From JBBQNY01 sp038330365 (GTDB lineage: Bacteria > Pseudomonadota > Gammaproteobacteria > Xanthomonadales > Ahniellaceae), in contig JBBQNY010000166.1 of NCBI GenBank assembly GCA_038330365.1, forward strand, positions 1 through 6,751: a stretch of 6,751 nt of DNA. Direction: 5' to 3'. A program made the position numbers and the translations under genes. Position 1 is the first letter of the stretch, and each line of letters starts with the position of its first letter. The notes under the pieces are model-generated. The model made no database searches and was not told the origin of the DNA. It saw nothing but the letters and a program-made list of their open reading frames with translations. Below are positions 1 to 5,051 of this stretch, piece by piece.

Positions 1-132
1 CCGCCATGGCCGCGAAAGTTCGACGCAGAACTCGCGCGCGTTTCCCTGCATCGCATCGGCGAGCGCCAGCGCCTGGCGGCGATTGCCCGCCCGCCCGTCG
101 CTGACCACCCAGGTGACACTCGAATTTGGCAC
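1..132 (-). CDS. ELM1-family putative glycosyltransferase, N-terminal 44 codons only (runs off left edge)
   Basis: The minus strand from a GTG at 132-130 is open for 44 codons to the window edge, so only the N-terminus is present. The peptide carries TWVVSDGRAGNRRQALALAD at residues 7-26, followed by a strand ending in LSRPWR. This matches the opening of the bacterial 'mitochondrial fission ELM1 family' (Mito_fiss_Elm1): a first beta strand, a [ST]DGxxGN loop, a helix with a QALxLAxA pattern, then a short strand leading to PWR. These proteins have a GT-B-like fold and are annotated as putative sugar-nucleotide glycosyltransferases; their substrates are mostly unknown. No in-frame ATG lies upstream, and family members begin a few residues before this strand, so GTG 132 is the best start. 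A GGGG run lies just ahead of it. The gene is divergent from the nitroreductase gene. The family assignment rests on the N-terminus alone. Confidence 0.7.
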   Translation of the reverse strand, partial: MPNSSVTWVVSDGRAGNRRQALALADAMQGNAREFCVELSRPWR

Positions 133-315
133 GGATCCCCAGGTCCGGCGCAACCCGCGCCACGACCCGCAGCATGCCGCAACACGCCTCTCCGCGCATG
201 CAAATCGGCCACGCCTACCCGCTTTCGCAGGAGCGCGCTCGCGCGCACGGTACTTCGCATGTCGTGAACGGGGCAGCCACTAGACTCTGAGGTAATCCAT
301 CCGATATGAGCCACC
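133..315. promoter_or_regulatory. Divergent intergenic region with a possible plus-strand -10 element
   Basis: These 183 bases separate the divergent ELM1-family and RutE-type genes, so they should hold promoters for both directions. On the plus strand TAGACT at 281-286 keeps four of six consensus -10 bases, but I see no convincing -35 about 17 bases upstream. GAGGT at 289-293 resembles a ribosome binding site but lies 22 bases from the ATG at 316, too far to serve it normally. A perfect 10-base palindrome, GAGCGCGCTC, sits at 231-240. It is GC-only and may be chance in this base composition. I recognise no operator, riboswitch or RNA gene here. Confidence 0.3.
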
Positions 316-912
316 ATGCCCCGGGAACAACTGAATGCCGCTGCGCTCGATACGCTCTTCCGCGAAGCCCGCACGCACAATGTCTGGCAGGCCGGCGAGG
401 TCAGCGATATCGACATCGAGGCGATTTATGCCCTGATGAAGTTCGGGCCGACCAGCGCGAACTGCTGTCCCGCACGCTTCGTATGGGTGCGCAGCGATGC
501 TGCCAAGGCGCGCTTGCAGCCGTTTCTCGACGCTTCAAACGTCGAAAAAACCAGGGCGGCACCGGTGACGGTGATCGTCGCGCATGATCTCGAATTCTTT
601 GACCAGTTGCCGCGACTGTTCCCGCATGATCAGACCGCGCGCAGCTGGTTCGCGGGCCAGCCCGAAAAAATCCAGACCACGGCATTCCGCAACGGAACGC
701 TGCAGGGTGCCTATCTGATGATGGCCGCGCGTGCGCTCGGCTTTGACTGCGGGCCCATGTCCGGTTTCGACAATGCCGCGCTGGACGCGGAGTACTTCAA
801 GGGAACTTCCCTGCGTTCGAACTTTCTGGTCAATATCGGGCACGGCGATGCCTCGAAACTCTTCCCCCGTTCCCCCCGGCTCGACTTCGTCGATGCCAAT
901 CGGGTCGAATGA
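316..912 (+). CDS. rutE: RutE/HadB-type nitroreductase-family FMN oxidoreductase (malonic semialdehyde reductase-like)
   Basis: This is a 198-residue protein of the nitroreductase fold, RutE/HadB branch, close in length to E. coli RutE (196). RutE reduces malonic semialdehyde to 3-hydroxypropionate with NAD(P)H and FMN in the Rut uracil-degradation pathway; the enzyme is cytosolic. Hallmarks are ARTHN at 18-22, YALMKFGPTSANCCPAR at 38-54 (the FMN-binding region), RLFPH at 100-104, FRNGTLQGAYLMMAARALG at 124-142, GPMSGFD at 146-152 and NIGHGDASKL at 173-182. All align with RutE as I remember it. An in-frame TGA at 307-309 forces the start to ATG 316, which also aligns with the E. coli N-terminus. 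The ribosome binding site is poor. No other rut genes are in the window, so the physiological substrate may be another reactive carbonyl or nitro compound. The family is confident; the exact substrate is not. Confidence 0.88.
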   Translation: MPREQLNAAALDTLFREARTHNVWQAGEVSDIDIEAIYALMKFGPTSANCCPARFVWVRSDAAKARLQPFLDASNVEKTRAAPVTVIVAHDLEFFDQLPRLFPHDQTARSWFAGQPEKIQTTAFRNGTLQGAYLMMAARALGFDCGPMSGFDNAALDAEYFKGTSLRSNFLVNIGHGDASKLFPRSPRLDFVDANRVE

Positions 913-932
913 CCCACGCAACCTGGAGTTGA

Positions 933-1559
933 ATGATGCACAAGAGCCTTTTTGCCGCGATGGCCACCACCCTCCTTTGCGCCGGACTGCAGGCAGCGCC
1001 GGTGAGCTATACGCTGGATCCCAATCACTCGCAGGTCGCTGCCACCTGGGTGCACTTCGGGCTTTCAAGCCCGACCGCCAATTTCGGCTTGATCGACGGC
1101 ACGCTCATCTACGACGCCGACGCACCGGAAAAATCGTCGGTGCAAGTCGTGTTGCCCCTGGCGGGACTCGATGCCCACGTGGCCGACTTCAATGAGCACC
1201 TGCGGAGCGAAGATTTCTTCGAGGCCGCCAAGTATCCGAAAGCCACGTTCACAAGCACAAAGGTGGAGCAGGTTGGCGAGGGCCGGCTCAAGGTGACGGG
1301 CGACCTTACCGTGAAGGATCACACCCGTCCGGTGGTGCTCGACGTCGTGGTCACGAAGGTGGGACCGCATCCCATGTCGGGTACGCCCGCGGCCGGCTTC
1401 AATGCGACGGCGAAGCTCAAGCGCAGCGATTTCGGCGTGGGTCTCTACGCGCCCAATGTCAGCGATGTCGTGGAACTGCGCATCACCGCCGAGGCGCTCG
1501 AGGCCAAGGCCTATGCGGCGATGAAGGCGAAACAGGCCGCGAAGAAGAAAAAGTCCTGA
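933..1559 (+). CDS. YceI-family secreted lipid-binding-like protein
   Basis: A 208-residue YceI-domain protein. Residues 1-21 form a Sec signal peptide (HK, then a hydrophobic core of Ala, Met and Leu, ending LQA before APVS), so the mature protein should be periplasmic. Domain hallmarks follow in order: YTLDPNHS at 26-33, HFG soon after, then HLRSEDFFEAAKYPKATFTS, GDLTVKDHTRPVVLDV and GFNATAKLKRSDFGVGLYAP. YceI domains form a lipocalin-like barrel that in known members holds a polyisoprenoid or other long amphiphile. In vivo roles are unclear, with links to base, osmotic and oxidative stress. A lysine-rich tail (KQAAKKKKS) follows the domain. GGAG at 925-928 lies 4 bases before ATG 933 and 7 before the adjacent ATG 936, so translation may begin at the second Met. 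It follows the RutE-type gene by 20 bases, probably in one operon. Confidence 0.92.
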   Translation: MMHKSLFAAMATTLLCAGLQAAPVSYTLDPNHSQVAATWVHFGLSSPTANFGLIDGTLIYDADAPEKSSVQVVLPLAGLDAHVADFNEHLRSEDFFEAAKYPKATFTSTKVEQVGEGRLKVTGDLTVKDHTRPVVLDVVVTKVGPHPMSGTPAAGFNATAKLKRSDFGVGLYAPNVSDVVELRITAEALEAKAYAAMKAKQAAKKKKS

Positions 1560-1593
1560 CCCGAACCCGCCAAGGTCGGAACACCGGCAGCTG

Positions 1594-2295
1594 ATGATCA
1601 GGATTCGCCCTGCGCGCGACCGCGGCGAGTTCCGCAACGAGTGGTTGCACAGCCGTCACACGTTCTCGTTTGGCGAGTACCACGACCGGGCGCACCTGGG
1701 TTTCGGCGTGCTGCGGGTGCTCAATGAGGACGAGGTCGCGGGGGGTGCGGGGTTCGGGATGCACGCGCACGCCAACATGGAGATCCTGAGCTTCGTGCTC
1801 GAGGGGCGCCTCGCGCATCGTGACGATCAGGGCGGTGGCGCGGTGCTCGCAGCCGGAGACGTGCAATGGATGAGCGCCGGACACGGCATCCGGCACAGTG
1901 AATTCAACGGCGACGACAGTGAGTCGGTGCACTTTCTGCAGGTGTGGATCCAGACCGATCGACTGAACGCGGAACCGGCTTATCTCGATCGCACGTTCGC
2001 GGCCGAGCAGCGCCGCGATCGCTGGTGCCTCGTCGCCGCGCGCGAGGGCGCCGGAGAATCGCTGCCGATCCGCCAGGATGTGAGCGTCTACGTCAGCGAT
2101 CTGGCGGCAGGTGTCGAGCTGACGTACGACATTGCTGCGGGACGTCGTGCATGGCTGCAGGTTGCCAGCGGTTCGGTGCAGATCAACGGGCAGCCGCTTG
2201 CCGCCGGCGATGGCGCCGCCGTCTCCGACATCACTGCGATGCGAGTTCGCGCAGACACGCGCGCCGGACTGCTGCTGATCGATCTGCCGCCCTGA
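1594..2295 (+). CDS. Pirin-family cupin protein (YhhW-type, possible quercetin 2,3-dioxygenase)
   Basis: A 233-residue bicupin of the pirin family, the same size class as E. coli YhhW. The N-terminal cupin has HSRHTFSFGEYHD at 19-31, then GFGMHAHANMEILSFVLEG at 53-71 and GDVQWMSAGHGIRHSEFN at 88-105. Metal ligands are visible as His57, His59, His101 and Glu103, the same numbers I recall for YhhW. Known relatives cleave quercetin in vitro in a metal-dependent way; the physiological substrate is usually unknown and some pirins act by binding other proteins. The C-terminal cupin (about 140-233) lacks an obvious metal set, as is common. The protein is probably cytosolic; no signal peptide is seen. 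It starts 34 bases after the YceI gene, with only a weak, distant AAGG as a ribosome site. It is likely the last gene of the three-gene run and faces the Yip1 gene convergently. Confidence 0.93.
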   Translation: MIRIRPARDRGEFRNEWLHSRHTFSFGEYHDRAHLGFGVLRVLNEDEVAGGAGFGMHAHANMEILSFVLEGRLAHRDDQGGGAVLAAGDVQWMSAGHGIRHSEFNGDDSESVHFLQVWIQTDRLNAEPAYLDRTFAAEQRRDRWCLVAAREGAGESLPIRQDVSVYVSDLAAGVELTYDIAAGRRAWLQVASGSVQINGQPLAAGDGAAVSDITAMRVRADTRAGLLLIDLPP

Positions 2296-2361
2296 GCCCG
2301 TCTGTGCGGCGGGCCGCAGGTCTGCGCTGCGACGTGGCTTGGTTCGTGACCGCGGGAGGCG
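2296..2361. terminator. Convergent intergenic region with a GC-rich hairpin, possible bidirectional terminator
   Basis: These 66 bases lie between two converging stop codons. TGCGGC (2305-2310) and GCCGCA (2313-2318) form a perfect 6-base inverted repeat around GG. An overlapping alternative pairs GCCCG (2296-2300) with CGGGC (2310-2314). There is no T-run on either side, so a classical intrinsic terminator is not shown. The position is right for termination in both directions; the sequence signal itself is weak. Confidence 0.3.
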
Positions 2362-3627
2362 TCAGCCCTTGGCGACGCTTGCAAGGCGCGCGAGATCAAT
2401 CTCGCCCATGCTCTGCTTGAGCGTCTCGATGTCCACACCGGTGCCACTGAGCTTGACCATGAAGCGGTCCCCAACAGACATCTGTACTTCGCTGCTGCTG
2501 CCGTCGCGCTGCCAGGTCTCGTGCATCCAGTTGCCATCGCGCCGATAGCTCTTCTCGACCTGCGTGTCACTCTCGTTTTCCATCTCCATCCCTGCCATGC
2601 CCGCGAGTGCGAGAAAGTTGGGAGCGCCGGCCATGTCCACGATTTCGACCTCGAGCAATCGATCGCCCTCACCGTAGCGGCCGGTGACGGTGGAGACTTC
2701 CATGCCCATGGCCGCGTTGCGCGACGAGTTGAACGAGGAGCGCTGCATTCCGGCCAGGGATTCCGGCAGGTAGGGCTTGAGCTCGTCCGGAGGCAGCGCA
2801 CGCGCTCCGGCATTGCCGCCTGCCATCGCCGCCAGCGCGGCGCTCGCGGCCTGGGCACTGGCAGCTGCCGCCCCGGCATTGTCGCCACGCGCCCGTGCCG
2901 CTTCCGCCACGGCGTTTGCGGCCTCGATTTTCGCGCCTTGTGCTTCCATCCGCGCGCCCATGGCGGCGATGCGACCCAGGGCCGAGTCCGGGTTGGCCTC
3001 GAAGGACGGCGTAGTGACCGGGTTGCTCGCCGCCAGACCCGAACGCATGCCCGCGGCCGTGATCGAGCCGACCAGCGCGAGCAGCACAATGGAGAGAACA
3101 AGACCGATCAAACCCACCGTGACGAGATAGCCGACGGACTTTTCCGACGGATTGCGCATGGTGACGGGCAAACCGACGTACAGAAGGTAGATCGAGTAGA
3201 GCCCGGCGAGGCCCAGGATCGCCAGCGCCGGCACGATGCCGAAGATCCCGGCCACGAACGCCGCCGTGTAGCCGTACGCCGAGGTCTTGAGCGCCTGCAG
3301 AAAGTTCTTCTCGCCGCCGAACGTCGGTGCCAGCGCATCGATGATCAGCGCCAGCAGATAGACCATGCCGAGGTTGACCGCGTAGGTCAGGATCAGCGGC
3401 AGGATCAGGGTGCCCACTCCGGGTCGGTAGGTGCCGACGAAGGGAATGCTGATGCCGAACGCGGCCTGTCCGATGAACGCCGCGACCGGACCGATCGCCG
3501 CCAGCCAGATCACGTAGTTCTTGTAGATGTCGGCGACGGTGGCAGGCTCCGCGGCAATCACCGACCACTCGGTCTTCGGTGTCAGCAGGATGTTCTTGAC
3601 GCGTGCAATCAGCTGGTTGAAATCCAT
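2362..3627 (-). CDS. Yip1-domain inner-membrane protein with a soluble C-terminal domain
   Basis: A 421-residue protein. Residues 1-37 are a basic amphipathic lead with TEWSVIAAEP, typical of bacterial Yip1 (DUF1282-like) proteins. About five membrane segments follow, roughly 38-60, 72-97, 117-137, 138-156 and 165-192. Positive charges around 9-18, 107-114 and 158-163 suggest the N-terminus is inside and the C-terminus is periplasmic. Residues about 216-280 are very alanine-rich and probably helical. Residues about 281-421 form a soluble domain (LKPYLPESLAGM, then alternating strand-like segments, ending LASVAKG). I recall similar domains attached to other uncharacterised proteobacterial proteins, but know of no function. 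No catalytic motif is apparent. A good ribosome site, GAGGGGG, lies 6 bases before the ATG. The gene is 117 bases downstream of pgk on the same strand. The Yip1 call is fairly sure; the role is unknown. Confidence 0.85.
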   Translation of the reverse strand: MDFNQLIARVKNILLTPKTEWSVIAAEPATVADIYKNYVIWLAAIGPVAAFIGQAAFGISIPFVGTYRPGVGTLILPLILTYAVNLGMVYLLALIIDALAPTFGGEKNFLQALKTSAYGYTAAFVAGIFGIVPALAILGLAGLYSIYLLYVGLPVTMRNPSEKSVGYLVTVGLIGLVLSIVLLALVGSITAAGMRSGLAASNPVTTPSFEANPDSALGRIAAMGARMEAQGAKIEAANAVAEAARARGDNAGAAAASAQAASAALAAMAGGNAGARALPPDELKPYLPESLAGMQRSSFNSSRNAAMGMEVSTVTGRYGEGDRLLEVEIVDMAGAPNFLALAGMAGMEMENESDTQVEKSYRRDGNWMHETWQRDGSSSEVQMSVGDRFMVKLSGTGVDIETLKQSMGEIDLARLASVAKG

Positions 3628-3744
3628 CGTTTACCCCCTCGAGTTGATGGCGGGTGCGGGTCCGGATCGGGCCGCACTGATCCGGTGATTGTAACGCGCG
3701 ATGGTTCGGCGCCCTGGGCGCAGCGAATGGATCGGCGGCGGCGC
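3628..3744 (-). other. pgk to Yip1-gene intergenic region with two inverted repeats
   Basis: A 117-base gap between the pgk stop and the Yip1-gene start. CCGGATC (3662-3668) and GATCCGG (3679-3685) are a perfect 7-base inverted repeat with a 10-base spacer, extendable by a G-T and a G-C pair. GCGCC and GGCGC around CTG (3709-3721) give a second, tight hairpin nearer the pgk stop. Neither is followed by a T-run on the minus strand. They could slow or end pgk transcription or stabilise the mRNA 3' end. The Yip1-gene ribosome site is at the distal end of this gap. I see no convincing -35/-10 pair. Confidence 0.35.
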
Positions 3745-4923
3745 TCAGGCTTGCGCGCGCGCCTGCAGTGCCGCGACGGCAGGCAGCTCGCGGCCTTCGA
3801 GCAATTCCAGGAAGGCGCCACCACCGGTGGAGATGTAGTCGATCTTGTCCGCGACGCCGAACCGATCGATGGCGGCGAGTGTGTCGCCGCCCCCCGCGAT
3901 CGAGAACGCGCGACTCTTCGCAATGGCTGCTGCAAGCGCGCGCGTGCCGTCCGCAAATGCGGGGAACTCGAACACGCCCAACGGACCATTCCATACGACT
4001 GTGCCCGCGCCTGCGATGGTCGCGGCGTGGCGGGCCGCAGTCTCGGGACCGATATCGAGAATCATGTCTTCGCTGCCCACATCCTGCGCGCGCTTGATCA
4101 GCGCCAAGGCGCCGGCCGAAAACTCGCGCGCCACCACCACGTCGCTCGGCAGCGGCAGGCCCACTCCGCGCGCCCGCGCGTCCTCGATGATCTGCCGCGC
4201 GGTGTCGACCAGATCGACCTCCACCAGCGAGCGTCCCACTTCAAGGCCGGACGCGAGCAGGAACGTGTTCGCGATGCCGCCGCCCAGGATCAGTCCATCC
4301 ACCCGCTGCAGCAAGTTGCCGAGCAGCGAGAGTTTGGTGGATACCTTGGAGCCACCCACAATGGCGATGAGCGGCCGCACCGGATCCTTGAGCGCGCGCT
4401 CCAGCGCGTCGAGCTCCGCCATCAGCAACGGGCCACCACAGGCGATGTTGGCCGCCCGGATCACGCCGTGGGTCGACGCCTGGGCGCGATGCGCGGTGCC
4501 GAACGCATCCATCACGAAGACATGGCAGAGGGCTGCATACTTCCCGGCGAGGATCGGATCGTCCTTCGATTCGCCGACATTCATCCGGCAATTCTCGAGC
4601 AGCACGATTTCTCCGGGCTTGACCGCGACGCCATCGACCCAGTCGCGTCGGAGCGGCACTTCGCGCCCGAGCAGGGCCCCGAGCCGCCGCGCCACGGGCG
4701 CCAGCGAATCCTCCTGCGTCCATACGCCCTCGGTGGGCCGGCCCAGGTGGGACATGACCATGACGGCGGCACCGGCCTCGAGCGCTGCACGCAGCGTGGG
4801 CAGTGCGGCCTGGATGCGCAGGTCCGACGCGACCTCACCCTTGTCGATGGGCACGTTGAGGTCTTCGCGGATCAGCACGCGTTTGCCGTTGATGTCGACC
4901 TCGCCCATCCGCAGGATCGTCAT
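3745..4923 (-). CDS. pgk: Phosphoglycerate kinase
   Basis: A complete 392-residue phosphoglycerate kinase, slightly longer than the E. coli enzyme (387) and very similar to it. It transfers phosphate between 1,3-bisphosphoglycerate and ADP in glycolysis, and runs in reverse in gluconeogenesis, in the cytosol. Substrate-binding signatures in the N-terminal domain are REDLNVP at 19-25 (Asp21, Asn23), Arg36, SHLGRP at 58-63, LENCRMNVGE at 109-118 (Arg113) and FGTAHRAQAST at 141-151 (Arg146). The nucleotide side has GGSKVSTK at 190-197, LGGGIANTF at 213-221, WNGPLGVFE at 311-319, the hinge and phosphate loop GGGDTLAAID at 344-353 and STGGGAFLE at 365-373. No key residue is missing. The start is supported by GGAG 9 bases upstream and by alignment with E. 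coli. The neighbours are not the usual glycolytic genes (gap, pyk, fba), at least within this window. Confidence 0.98.
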   Translation of the reverse strand: MTILRMGEVDINGKRVLIREDLNVPIDKGEVASDLRIQAALPTLRAALEAGAAVMVMSHLGRPTEGVWTQEDSLAPVARRLGALLGREVPLRRDWVDGVAVKPGEIVLLENCRMNVGESKDDPILAGKYAALCHVFVMDAFGTAHRAQASTHGVIRAANIACGGPLLMAELDALERALKDPVRPLIAIVGGSKVSTKLSLLGNLLQRVDGLILGGGIANTFLLASGLEVGRSLVEVDLVDTARQIIEDARARGVGLPLPSDVVVAREFSAGALALIKRAQDVGSEDMILDIGPETAARHAATIAGAGTVVWNGPLGVFEFPAFADGTRALAAAIAKSRAFSIAGGGDTLAAIDRFGVADKIDYISTGGGAFLELLEGRELPAVAALQARAQA

Positions 4924-4955
4924 GGATGCCGGCTCCGATTCAGTTCCAACGCTGC

Positions 4956-4984
4956 ATTCAACGCGAGCGCGGCGACAGGTGCAA
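4956..4984 (-). promoter_or_regulatory. Candidate sigma-70-type promoter for pgk
   Basis: Read on the minus strand, TTGCAC (4984-4979) is followed by a 17-base spacer and TTGAAT (4961-4956). The -35 element keeps the TTG core (three of six), and the -10 keeps four of six. Transcription would start near 4949, giving a leader of about 26 bases that contains the GGAG ribosome site of pgk. The spacing is ideal and the place is right, but the element matches are only moderate. Confidence 0.35.
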
Positions 4985-4991
4985 GCGCGCG

Positions 4992-5005
4992 CCCGCCGCA
5001 GCGGG
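4992..5005 (-). terminator. Possible terminator hairpin after the SDR-like gene
   Basis: CCCGC (4992-4996) and GCGGG (5001-5005) pair around a 4-base loop. The stem lies 47 bases past the SDR-like stop codon and just ahead of the candidate pgk promoter, so it would suit termination of the upstream transcript. Flanking GCGC tracts could lengthen the stem with bulges. There is no T-run, and such stems are frequent by chance at this base composition. Confidence 0.25.
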
Positions 5006-5051
5006 TTGCGCGAGGTACTCCAGGCAAACTCCAGACGAAGCCAAGTCGGAG

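Noticed and set aside
83..283. A 66-codon plus-strand frame in the left region
   Set aside because: It overlaps the ELM1-family start antisense, has an Arg/Pro/His-rich composition, and shows no ribosome site or motif.
933..1000. Possible lipoprotein signal (LLCAG) in the YceI protein
   Set aside because: The residues before Cys16 (TLL) do not fit a lipobox, while LQA before APVS is a good ordinary signal-peptidase site.
2669..3994. A 441-codon minus-strand frame overlapping the Yip1 gene and the end of pgk
   Set aside because: It is an alternate frame of the same strand that crosses the pgk stop and Yip1 start; both genes on the accepted frames have strong family signatures.
5015..5040. 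Short direct repeat of ACTCCAG just past the SDR-like stop
   Set aside because: Only two 7-base copies, with no flanking mobile or repeat structure; chance is the simplest explanation.
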